Assembly (NCBI GenBank): GCA_913056395.1 | Contig: CAJXMG010000008.1 | Location: forward strand, 29,115 to 93,114 | From: an uncultured bacterium | GTDB taxonomy: Bacteria; Planctomycetota; UBA8108; UBA1146 | Direction: 5' to 3' | Length of the DNA stretch: 64,000 nt | Shown: one piece after another, positions 8,387-16,469 of the stretch | How positions within the stretch are numbered: the first letter of the stretch is position 1 | Layout of the letters: every line of letters starts with the position of its first letter | Made by a program: the position numbers and the translations under genes | Notes under the pieces: model-generated | The model's database searches: none | What the model was told of the DNA's origin: nothing | What the model saw: the letters and a program-made list of their open reading frames with translations, nothing else

Positions 8387-10894
8387 TCACTGACAGGCGT
8401 TGGCCTGAATGCAGTCGAGGGTGTCGTGACTCGGGTCTGAAGCGCAGTTGGGGTACGGCGCAGAGGGTGCCGGACCATTGGCGAACAGGTAACCGAGGAC
8501 GTTGATCGGGTCGGAAACATCCAGCTGACCATCGTCATTCCAGTCGGAAGCGTCCTCACAGGCGATCGGTGCGCCGGTAAAGATTCCGTCGAGAAGATCA
8601 ATGGCGTCGCCGACGTTCAGCGTGCCGTCGAGGTTGGCGTCTCCACGAAGGAAGTAGGCCAGAGTGCCTGGGGTCATACCCTGGCGAACGAAGCAGGCCT
8701 CAGACTTCAGCTCCATACCCAGGTAGTACGGGGTCAGGAGGTAAAGAGTGGTCTTCGGACGGAAGCCGGTGTACTCGAAGGAGGTCTGCGAGCCGGGGAC
8801 CATGAAGGTTTCCACGCCCATGATGCCGCCGTTGTCGACTTCAAGGATGTAGTTGGAAACAGCGGTGGTCGGAGTCCAGGAGATCTGGATCTTTCCATCC
8901 TGCTCGTAGCAGATCATGTCAGTGATCGGATCCGGAGTGGCACCGGTTCCACCGAGAGGTCCCGGTGATGGCATGGCCGGTGCACCGGTTCCAGTCTCAA
9001 GGAAGCCTTTGACGGGCGGGTGGCCGATTTCGGCACGACCCCCGGCACCCACGGCCGGCAAAATGATCATGTCATCGATGGCTTCGCCAGCGTTGACACC
9101 GCCTTCAGCGACAGCCTGGGAAGTTCCCAGATGTCCGTTCGGAAGGAACAGTTCCGGGTGATCGAAGGGAGCCATCTCCCAGCGTACACGCTCATCAGTG
9201 AGGGCCTCCATGAAGGCAACCATCGCCTGCTGACGCGGAAGCTTGCCGTCCAGTTTTCCGATCGGATTGATGTACTTGTGAACATCCCCGGGGTTCATGT
9301 GAGTGAAGTCACCTCCACGGGTGTAGAACTGGACCACCTGCAACAGGGTGGCCTGGCTACCGTTATGCATGAAGGGGCCGGTCAGCTCGATATTACGGAG
9401 TGTCGGAGTCTTGTAGGCACCCACGTTTTTGTCCATGCCCGAAAGATCTTCGTCCGGATGAACAGGGCCGGGGAGGGCATTGGTCATTCCCGACAGGTAC
9501 TGGGCTGCCCAGGTCTGATCGCCGATTCCTGCACGACCGATGTCCTGACCACTCGGGCGAACACCGATGTTATAGAAACCCTTGTCTCCGTATCCGTCGT
9601 CTGCATTGGTCTCGACCTTTACAACAGGGCCGATTCCAACAGCAGTGTCATTATTCAACTCACCCCAGGTTGCAGCAGACAGCAGGGGACCTGAGTGGCA
9701 CTTGGAGCACTTGGTTCCTCCACTGTAGAAGGCGTCCATGCCATTCTCTTCTTCAGGAGTCAGGGCATCCTCGTTACCGGCAAGGTACTCGTCAAAACGG
9801 GTCTGATCAGAAACGAGAGTGGACTCGTAGCACATCACTGCCAATCCCCAAATCAGGGAGAAGTTCTGTTCCATCAGCGTGAACTGATCGGGTCCATCCG
9901 GGTTGCCGTTGCCAATGTGGGCGCCGTTATTGTCGAAGAGGGCGTCGGAGTTCCAGTACTCGGGGCGGAATGCGGCCTGAATCATTTCCACATAGGAGAT
10001 GTTCAAACCCTTGCCGTCTCCGGCGGGCACTGCGTAGGGTCCAAGAACGCTGTCCGTCATGGAAACCTGCTGGCGGCTGAGGGGCATGACATTGCACATC
10101 TTCTTGCCAAGGTCATTCCAGTCACGACCCGCTCCAGACATCTCAACGGAGCTCAGCGGAGGTCCGATGGACTGGGAAGCGAGTGCAGCACGGTCCATGG
10201 AGATACCACAGGGAATGATGCTGCCATCGGTATCCACCTTGCGAATCATGGCATTGGGGTTGCCGTTACCACTGGGGTCGACACCGTTGAAATCGGAACG
10301 GGCACGACCATCCCAGAAAGCATCCACATAGAAGATGGCATTCACCGCATGAGGAGCGTTTCTGCCCGTGGTCTGACGGGTGTTGATTCCCAGTACGTTG
10401 TGAACCGGATCGGGAATCGGAGAGCAGTCATCTTCCTCTTCGGATCCAGTGAGCCCGAGATCTAAACCATTGAAGACCTGCTTGGGAATTCCCTGGGAAC
10501 CGACGACCTCGGTGGAGTCCCAGATCACGGAAGAAAGTGCGTCGTCGGGATCTGCGAGTTTGCGCAGAGGGAAATCCGAGTGCACGAAGGTGTGGTTCGG
10601 GCCAAATCTCTGGAAGGATCCAGCGACACCCGGGTGAGCCTGGTTTTTGTTGCGGGTATCCGCGCCTGCAGAATAGTGGCAGGTGGCACAGGCGGTCAGT
10701 CCGTCAGAACCGGCCTGCATGTCCCAGAAGAAAGCCTTGCCCAGCTCGACTGCGCGGTCCATGTCCTGAACAAACTCCAGGAGGTTGGATGGCAGTGGCG
10801 TAGTGGAAACATTCAGCGGACCGAAGTCTTGGGCTTCGGCCGTGGTGCTGAAAGAGACCATCAGGCAAACAGTAAATGAATAGAAGAGGCGCAT
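8387..10894 (-). CDS. Secreted di-heme cytochrome c peroxidase (MauG/CCP family) with dockerin-like tail
   Basis: An 835-residue exported protein. A Sec signal (cleavage near AEAQD) precedes a CCP/MauG-type region with two CXXCH heme sites: CATCH at about 69-73 and CSKCH at about 396-400. The family reduces H2O2 or oxidises a partner using c-type hemes in the periplasm. The catalytic part is larger than the usual 330-400 residues. It is followed by an Fn3-like segment (about 650-740) and a C-terminal pair of Asp-rich EF-hand/dockerin-like repeats (RGDANLDGTLN, DWNDDGQLDVSD). The ATG at 10894 starts the signal peptide and has GCAGGT upstream; longer in-frame starts add non-signal sequence. It is paralogous to the gene at 11251. 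Confidence 0.88.
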   Translation of the reverse strand: MRLFYSFTVCLMVSFSTTAEAQDFGPLNVSTTPLPSNLLEFVQDMDRAVELGKAFFWDMQAGSDGLTACATCHYSAGADTRNKNQAHPGVAGSFQRFGPNHTFVHSDFPLRKLADPDDALSSVIWDSTEVVGSQGIPKQVFNGLDLGLTGSEEEDDCSPIPDPVHNVLGINTRQTTGRNAPHAVNAIFYVDAFWDGRARSDFNGVDPSGNGNPNAMIRKVDTDGSIIPCGISMDRAALASQSIGPPLSSVEMSGAGRDWNDLGKKMCNVMPLSRQQVSMTDSVLGPYAVPAGDGKGLNISYVEMIQAAFRPEYWNSDALFDNNGAHIGNGNPDGPDQFTLMEQNFSLIWGLAVMCYESTLVSDQTRFDEYLAGNEDALTPEEENGMDAFYSGGTKCSKCHSGPLLSAATWGELNNDTAVGIGPVVKVETNADDGYGDKGFYNIGVRPSGQDIGRAGIGDQTWAAQYLSGMTNALPGPVHPDEDLSGMDKNVGAYKTPTLRNIELTGPFMHNGSQATLLQVVQFYTRGGDFTHMNPGDVHKYINPIGKLDGKLPRQQAMVAFMEALTDERVRWEMAPFDHPELFLPNGHLGTSQAVAEGGVNAGEAIDDMIILPAVGAGGRAEIGHPPVKGFLETGTGAPAMPSPGPLGGTGATPDPITDMICYEQDGKIQISWTPTTAVSNYILEVDNGGIMGVETFMVPGSQTSFEYTGFRPKTTLYLLTPYYLGMELKSEACFVRQGMTPGTLAYFLRGDANLDGTLNVGDAIDLLDGIFTGAPIACEDASDWNDDGQLDVSDPINVLGYLFANGPAPSAPYPNCASDPSHDTLDCIQANACQ

Positions 10895-11168
10895 TACGAA
10901 CCTGCTTTCAAATGTCAACATCATCTCAACACTGGTGAGAATACGAACACACTTGTTATGGTTACTTAATGACTGAGTTTGTAATGAGAAAAAGCCCTTT
11001 CCCGAGAGCACTCCCCAAGATAATCAGTCAATATCCTTAATATTCGACACATCAGTTTGGAGGGATTTCCTCCTTCTGCACCGATTAAAAGGTTTACAGT
11101 GGCTTCTCGCAACCTGATTTGTTAGCAGTTATTGTTAATACGTAAGGCAGGTAAGTCAGGAAAGACCG
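10895..11168 (-). other. Leader/promoter region of the first peroxidase
   Basis: No gene is seen here. The stretch is AT-richer than its surroundings and carries the 5' leader of the gene at 10894. It contains the 17-nt element at 11143-11159, also found upstream of the paralogue, and a string ACTCCCCAA near 11010 that recurs at 13850 in the other leader. No confident -35/-10 pair was assigned. Confidence 0.5.
11143..11159 (-). promoter_or_regulatory. 17-nt element shared by both peroxidase leaders (copy 1)
   Basis: On the minus strand this reads CTGACTTACCTGCCTTA. It lies 249 nt upstream of the ATG at 10894. A 15/17 match (CTGACTCACCTGTCTTA) lies 248 nt upstream of the paralogue's ATG at 13791. 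Equal placement suggests a conserved operator or promoter element rather than chance. Which protein binds is unknown. Confidence 0.5.
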
Positions 11169-11207
11169 AAGCCTCCCCCATCGCCGTGAAAGCGATCGGG
11201 GAGGCTT
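11169..11207. terminator. Hairpin terminator after the second peroxidase
   Basis: A 16-bp stem with a single C/C mismatch around a 7-nt loop (AAGCCTCCCC at one foot, its complement at the other). It lies about 45 nt beyond the stop of the gene ending at 11251. It has T-rich sequence on both flanks but no long T run, so termination is likely but not certain. Confidence 0.65.
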
Positions 11208-11250
11208 TGGCAGTGTCCTCTGATTTTCACAGAATCATTCAAAGCGCCCT

Positions 11251-13791
11251 TCAGGGGCAAATACTCGAACTTTCGCAAGTGAGTGAGTCGAAAACAGGGT
11301 CCGTCCCACAGGCTGGATAGGGAGCAGCTGGAGCGAGCCCAGAAGCAAAAATGTACGACAAGGTGGCAATCGGGTCACTGATGTCATGCTGGCCATCGTC
11401 GTTCCAGTCCGCCGCATCTTTACAGGCGACTGGAACACCCAGGAAGACCGATTCCAGTGAATAGATGGCATCTGCCAGATCCAGTTGGCCGTCATTACTG
11501 ATATCACCCCGCAGGAATTGGGTGACCGATCCAGGTTGAGCTCCCCGGCGGATGTAACAGGCAGAAGACTTCATTTCAGACCCCAATGTGAAGGGGGTCA
11601 GCAGGTATCCGGTGACGCCGGGCCTGAAGTTGGAATCGGTGAAGGAGGTCTGCCCTGCCGGAAGGACATGGGTCTCGGTTCCCATAATACCGCCATGGTC
11701 GATCTCCAGCGTGATGCTCGTCACAGCCGGGGACTGGATTTCCCAGGTCAGAAGAACCTCGTCTCCGCTTTCAAAACAGGTCGGGACAAGAACTTCTTCA
11801 ACAACGGAAGACAGGGTTCCGGTTGTGTTGGTATTGGAAGAGTTTTCCTCAAGGAAACCCTTCACAGGAGGAAGGCCCTGGGCTGCACGTCCGGACGCAC
11901 CGACTGCGGGCAAGTTCAAAAGGTAGTCGTCGGAGTCATTCAGGTTCAGGGGACCCAGTTGTGCTTCGCCGTTTTCATCCAGTGCAGCACCATTCGGGAT
12001 CAGCAATTCCGGGTGGTCGAAGGGGGCCATCTCCCAGCGAACACGCTCGTCGGTGAGAGCCTTCATGAAGGCGACCACTGCTTCCTGACGCGGCTCTTTG
12101 CCACGCAGTTTGCCGATGGGGTTCACGTACTTGTGAACGAATTGCGGCTCAATATGAGTGAAATCACCACCACGGGTGTAAAACTCTACCACCTGTTTGA
12201 GGGTGGCCTGACTGCCGTTGTGCATGAAGGGGCCATTGAGTTCGACGTTACGCAGCGTCGGGGTCTTGAAGGCACCGATGTTTCGATCCGGATCTCCATT
12301 ATCGATATCTTCGATCTGGTTGTCGGGCAAAAGGTAGTCATTCCCCGCGGCGAGAGCTCCGGCCCAGGTGTTCTCTCCGAGAGCGGCTCGACCGATATCT
12401 TCGGCAACCGGACGAACTCCAATGTTGAAGAAGCCCTTGTCAGCATTACCTTTACCGTCATTCATCGGTTGATTGACAACCGGACCCTCTCCCACCTTGT
12501 CATCGATGTTCAATTGGTCCCAGGTGGCCGCAGAAAGCAGAGGGCCGCTATGGCAGTGACCGCACTTCAGGCCGCCACTGTAGAAAGCATCCATTCCGTT
12601 TTCAGCTTCCGGAGAGAGGGCGTCCTCATCACCGGCGAGCCATGCGTCAAAGGGGGTCTGATCAGAAACGAGGGTGGCTTCATAGAGCATCACCGCCAAT
12701 CCCCAGATCATGGAAAAGTTGATTTCCATCATGGTGAACTGGTCGGGACCATCGGGAGCGCCGGTCAACGGCTGACCTGTAGCGTCGAGCAACGGGTTGC
12801 CCTGCACATCAAAGAGTGCTTCTGAATTCCAGTATTCGGGACGGAATGCGCCCTGAATCATTTCCACATAGGAGATGTTGAGACCTTTACCAGCCATGCC
12901 GGTATTGGCCAGGTTTCCAAGGACACTGTCGTCGGTAGCGACGGTTTGCAGAGCCAATGGCTGAATGTTGCAGATTTTTTTACCGAGGTCGGCATAGGCT
13001 CTTCCGGCACCAGACATTTCGACACCACTCAACGGGGGGCCTACCGCCTGGGAGGCCAGGGAAGCTTTTTCCATGGTGATGCCACACGGAACCACATTGC
13101 CATCCGCATCCAATTTCAAGATGGCAGCGTCCGGGTCAGTGAGTCCTCCCGGATTGACTCCGTTGAAATCGGAGCGTGCACGACCATCCCAGAAGTTGTC
13201 GACGTAATGAATGGCGTTGACTGCACTGGGAGCGTTGCGTCCCGTGACCTGCCTCAGGTTGACGCCATTCAGGTTGAAGGTGGGGTCCTCGATGGGGAGT
13301 CCGTCAGCATCCAGATTGGAGCAGTCGTCTGCAGCGCCGGATTCCCCGAGAGCATTGAACGAAATCCCATTGAAATCCTGAATATGAATGCCGGCAGATC
13401 CACCGACCTCCGTGGAGTCACGCAGCACTGCTGACTCTGCGTCATCCGGGTCTGACAACTTGCGGAAGGGGAAGTCGTCTGCATTGAACACATGGTTGGG
13501 GCCCAAGTTGGAAAAGGTGCCCAGTGCACCGGGATGAGCCTGACCTACCGCTCGGGTATCGCCTCCCGCAGAAAAGTGGCAGCTGGCGCATGCTGTCAGG
13601 CCATCCGAACCCACCTGCATATCCCAGAAGAGGGCTTTACCCAGTTCGATGGCTTTGGATTCGTCGAGAATGAACTCACTCAGATTACCAGGCAGCGGCG
13701 TTTGCAGTGAGCCCAGCGGGCCGAAGTCCTGAGCCGCCATAGGGGTAGCCAGGAACAGGGACAGAAAAAATACAATGAAGATGCGTTTCAT
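11251..13791 (-). CDS. Secreted di-heme cytochrome c peroxidase (MauG/CCP family) with dockerin-like tail, paralogue
   Basis: An 846-residue paralogue of the protein at 8387-10894 with the same layout: Sec signal ending near PMAAQD, heme sites CASCH (68-72) and CGHCH (about 407-411), Fn3-like segment, then two Asp-rich EF-hand-like repeats (RGDISNDGQLD, DWNDDGQHDISD). Conserved blocks such as GVEMSGAGR, AFRPEYWNS, FYTRGGDFTHM/I and ALTDERVRWEMAPFDHPE make homology certain. ATG at 13791 follows GAGGAG. The EF-hand repeats probably bind calcium and may anchor or scaffold the enzyme. Divergence between the two tails and loops suggests distinct substrates or partners. Confidence 0.88.
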   Translation of the reverse strand: MKRIFIVFFLSLFLATPMAAQDFGPLGSLQTPLPGNLSEFILDESKAIELGKALFWDMQVGSDGLTACASCHFSAGGDTRAVGQAHPGALGTFSNLGPNHVFNADDFPFRKLSDPDDAESAVLRDSTEVGGSAGIHIQDFNGISFNALGESGAADDCSNLDADGLPIEDPTFNLNGVNLRQVTGRNAPSAVNAIHYVDNFWDGRARSDFNGVNPGGLTDPDAAILKLDADGNVVPCGITMEKASLASQAVGPPLSGVEMSGAGRAYADLGKKICNIQPLALQTVATDDSVLGNLANTGMAGKGLNISYVEMIQGAFRPEYWNSEALFDVQGNPLLDATGQPLTGAPDGPDQFTMMEINFSMIWGLAVMLYEATLVSDQTPFDAWLAGDEDALSPEAENGMDAFYSGGLKCGHCHSGPLLSAATWDQLNIDDKVGEGPVVNQPMNDGKGNADKGFFNIGVRPVAEDIGRAALGENTWAGALAAGNDYLLPDNQIEDIDNGDPDRNIGAFKTPTLRNVELNGPFMHNGSQATLKQVVEFYTRGGDFTHIEPQFVHKYVNPIGKLRGKEPRQEAVVAFMKALTDERVRWEMAPFDHPELLIPNGAALDENGEAQLGPLNLNDSDDYLLNLPAVGASGRAAQGLPPVKGFLEENSSNTNTTGTLSSVVEEVLVPTCFESGDEVLLTWEIQSPAVTSITLEIDHGGIMGTETHVLPAGQTSFTDSNFRPGVTGYLLTPFTLGSEMKSSACYIRRGAQPGSVTQFLRGDISNDGQLDLADAIYSLESVFLGVPVACKDAADWNDDGQHDISDPIATLSYIFASGLAPAAPYPACGTDPVFDSLTCESSSICP

Positions 13792-14135
13792 AGGACTCTC
13801 CTCAAAATCGCAATAGGGCCGTCAAATCAAGTGGGAGTGTGATAGGGCAACTCCCCAACTTTGTAAAAAGAGGACTTTGATTCGTTTGGTCAGGATCTCT
13901 GTCCACAACGAAAACAGTGTCAGTTTCCTCACTACTGTCACTATCCGACTGCTCTTCTAATAACTGTCAGACAGGGTTGCACGAACTTTTTGAGTGAAAG
14001 TTGCAAATAGAATCAATTTCGTAAATCAAACGGGATGTTAAGACAGGTGAGTCAGAGTTGATCAGTTTTTCAAACAAATGTCGCTTGGATTCAGCGGTAG
14101 AAATCACAGACAAATCTTCAACTGTCTGAATGAAA
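13792..14135 (-). other. Leader/promoter region of the second peroxidase
   Basis: No gene is seen in this 340-nt stretch. It holds the 17-nt shared element (14039-14055), a small palindrome CTGTCAGACAG at about 13963-13973, and repeated CTGTCA strings at irregular spacing. These could be regulator sites, but no family assignment is possible. Confidence 0.45.
14039..14055 (-). promoter_or_regulatory. 17-nt element shared by both peroxidase leaders (copy 2)
   Basis: The minus strand reads CTGACTCACCTGTCTTA, matching copy 1 (11143-11159) at 15 of 17 positions. It sits 248 nt upstream of the ATG at 13791. It probably marks the conserved control region inherited when the peroxidase gene was duplicated. 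Confidence 0.5.
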
Positions 14136-14159
14136 AAGGCTGGCCAATCGGCCAGCCTT
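14136..14159 (-). terminator. Rho-independent terminator of the peroxiredoxin gene
   Basis: A perfect 10-bp stem (AAGGCTGGCC) with loop AATC. On the minus strand the stem is followed by TTTTTCATTC, a typical T tract. It lies 47 nt after the peroxiredoxin stop codon. Confidence 0.85.
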
Positions 14160-14205
14160 CTGAGTTTTCTTTCGGTGGTTTCCAGCTCGAAACAAGCGGG
14201 AAAAA

Positions 14206-14730
14206 CTAGCTCGCAAACTCTTCACCTTTTTTCCAATTTGCCGGGCAAAGACCGCCGGAAACAAAGGCTTGGGTCATGCGCAGCATCTCCTCAGGGCTGC
14301 GGCTGACGGCGAGGTCATTGACGGAGTGCATGCGAATCGTTCCTTCGGGATCGATCAGCACCATGGCTCTGTAGGCAACCCCAAGATCTTCCCGGAGGAT
14401 GTCGAACGCCTTGCAGAAGGCGTGGGAGGTGTCTGCGATGATCGGGTGGGTGATGGGGCTGGAGAAGGTCTCGCCATCCTCAAACCACTTTTTGTGAACG
14501 AGGAAGGAGTCTGCGCTGGCACCGATCACTTCAACTCCCTCAGCCTTGAAGTCGTCGAGCAGGTTTTGAATCCCCTGTATTTCCGTGGGGCAGAGCCCTG
14601 AGAAATTGAAGGGGTAGGAATAGATCATGTGCCATTTGCCTGCGAAATCCGCGTGGCTCAGGGCTTTGTTGTCGCCATTCAGGTAAGCGTTTGCATTCCA
14701 CTCGGGGGTTTTATTTCCAACCATCGTCAT
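14206..14730 (-). CDS. 2-Cys peroxiredoxin (AhpC-type)
   Basis: A 174-residue thiol peroxidase that reduces H2O2 and organic hydroperoxides in the cytoplasm. The peroxidatic cysteine is Cys47 in FSGLCPTE, where most AhpC proteins have FVCPTE. The resolving cysteine is Cys162 in GGLCPANW. Length and spacing fit typical AhpC/Prx1. The ATG at 14730 has GGAG 7 nt upstream; longer in-frame starts reach into the divergent region. It sits beside peroxidase genes, but the terminator and separate leader argue for an independent unit. A reductase partner is not visible nearby. Confidence 0.9.
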   Translation of the reverse strand: MTMVGNKTPEWNANAYLNGDNKALSHADFAGKWHMIYSYPFNFSGLCPTEIQGIQNLLDDFKAEGVEVIGASADSFLVHKKWFEDGETFSSPITHPIIADTSHAFCKAFDILREDLGVAYRAMVLIDPEGTIRMHSVNDLAVSRSPEEMLRMTQAFVSGGLCPANWKKGEEFAS

Positions 14731-14931
14731 GGGTTTCTCCAAATACTGTTTTTGTGCGAGATTTGCACCGCTAATGATCTCCATGTAAATTTCAAACTCT
14801 CCCAATATCATGAAGCCGCTGCTGCCGATTTGAAACCCCAACACGCAAATAGGTCATCGATTCTTGGAGTTGTCCAATCTTGACCATAATCCCGTTTTTG
14901 AATAGTTTCAGAAGCCGAGAGGGGCTGTTGA

Positions 14932-16461
14932 TTGAGTCTATCAAAGCAATCGAAGCACAAAAAATCCCGTTCAGGCAAGACCGAAGAGACCTATGCTGCG
15001 ATTGATTTAGGTTCGAATTCATTTCATCTGATCGTTCAGAGCATTTCCAGTCAGGGCATTCGCACCCAAGACCGTCTTCGTGAAAGAGTGCGGTTGGGAG
15101 AGGGCATCAATTCTTGCAACTCCCTTACTCAGCAGGTCAAAGATAGAGCAGTGGAATGCTTGAAAAGATTCTGTGAGAGAATCAGGCCTGTGAAGCCGAG
15201 AAACATTCGTGCTGTCGGAACCCAGGCACTTCGCAAACTCGAATCTGATGACCAGTTATTGACAGAATTTGAATCTCATTTGGGGTGTCCTATCGAGATC
15301 ATATCTGGAGTGGAAGAAGCCCGTCTTATTTGGTTGGGAGCGAGATCAGAATTTACAGAAGAGCATGAAGAGGTGTTGCTGATCGATATAGGAGGCGGCA
15401 GTACGGAGTTGGTTTCGGGAAAAGGTGGTGTTTCAAGCCAACTGGCCAGCCTGGAAGTCGGTTGTGTTCAGATCATGAACAGCTTTTTCAAGGGCGGAGA
15501 TCTCAGTAAAAATAAATATCAGGATGCGAAGTTGGCGATCGCCATCGAATTGGAGCCTGTGATCAAGAGATTCAAAAGCAGGCCCCTTCAGAATTATTTT
15601 GGCACTTCAGGATCCATTCTCGCTATTTCTAAAATTCTTGGAACATGGGAGGAAGGCCGGCAGATCACCTTGAGAAATTTGAAGGAGATCCGCGAAAAAC
15701 TCTTTTCACTTGGAAACGTCAGTGAAATCGATTTGCCGCAGATATCCATGGAGCGAAAAAAGGTATTACCCGGAGGTGTTATAATCCTTGAAGTCTTGAT
15801 GCGAGAGTTGAAAATTCAATCTCTAGAGGCGATTCCCGGTGGTTTGCGGGAAGGAATTTTAACAGATCTGATTGGCAGGGATGAGGGTCTCGATATCCGT
15901 GAGCAGACCATTTTGTCAAAGATGAAGAACTTTGGCATTGACGAATCACATGCACTAAGAGTGTCCGATTTGGCGCAACAGATTTACCGTTCAACGAAAA
16001 AGCCCTGGGGTATTGATACTCTCCAAGTGGCCAACTGGATCCGTTGGTCAGCGTTGCTCCACGAGGCAGGCCTTAGCCTTGGGCACGATTCACATACAAG
16101 GCATGGCGAATACCTGATTCGAAATTCCGACATGCCTGGATTTTCCTATACAGATCAAAAAATGATGTCATTTCTGGTCAGGAATCAGAAAAGAAAGATC
16201 AATGAGCAGAACTTTTTTGGCCTGGGTCCTATTCAGGTGGCAGACCAGTGTCGACTTCTGCTGATTATTCGATTGGCTGTGTTGTTGAACCGGTCACGAA
16301 TAAGTTTGTCCATACCTTTGGAAGTCTCAGCCAGTACAAACACTATCAGCCTTTTCTTTGACAGGGATTGGATAGACGAGCGACCTCTGACTCAAGCATT
16401 GCTGGATCGTGAAAAAGAGCTCTTTGGTAATTTGGGCCTTAATTTGGATTGGAACAGTTAA
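14932..16461 (+). CDS. ppx: Exopolyphosphatase / GppA-like phosphatase
   Basis: A 509-residue member of the Ppx/GppA family in the ASKHA fold. The phosphate-binding motifs AAIDLGSNSFHL near the N-terminus and LLIDIGGGSTEL in the middle are intact, together with GVEEARLIWLGA. The C-terminal third resembles the HD-type domain of long exopolyphosphatases (ALLHEAGLSLGHDSH). It removes phosphate from polyphosphate ends or from pppGpp. The start is TTG after GAGAGGGG. It converges on ppk with an 8-nt gap, so synthesis and degradation of polyphosphate are paired here. Ppx versus GppA cannot be separated, but the neighbour favours Ppx. Confidence 0.9.
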   Translation: MSLSKQSKHKKSRSGKTEETYAAIDLGSNSFHLIVQSISSQGIRTQDRLRERVRLGEGINSCNSLTQQVKDRAVECLKRFCERIRPVKPRNIRAVGTQALRKLESDDQLLTEFESHLGCPIEIISGVEEARLIWLGARSEFTEEHEEVLLIDIGGGSTELVSGKGGVSSQLASLEVGCVQIMNSFFKGGDLSKNKYQDAKLAIAIELEPVIKRFKSRPLQNYFGTSGSILAISKILGTWEEGRQITLRNLKEIREKLFSLGNVSEIDLPQISMERKKVLPGGVIILEVLMRELKIQSLEAIPGGLREGILTDLIGRDEGLDIREQTILSKMKNFGIDESHALRVSDLAQQIYRSTKKPWGIDTLQVANWIRWSALLHEAGLSLGHDSHTRHGEYLIRNSDMPGFSYTDQKMMSFLVRNQKRKINEQNFFGLGPIQVADQCRLLLIIRLAVLLNRSRISLSIPLEVSASTNTISLFFDRDWIDERPLTQALLDREKELFGNLGLNLDWNS

Positions 16462-16469
16462 GGCCCAGC

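Noticed and set aside
11485..12825. 446-codon plus-strand open frame
   Set aside because: Antisense to the di-heme peroxidase with CXXCH sites and a signal peptide; low-complexity reading with no motif.
13921..13980. Enterobacterial-type Pho box
   Set aside because: CTGTCA strings occur but at 29-nt spacing, not the 11-nt period required.
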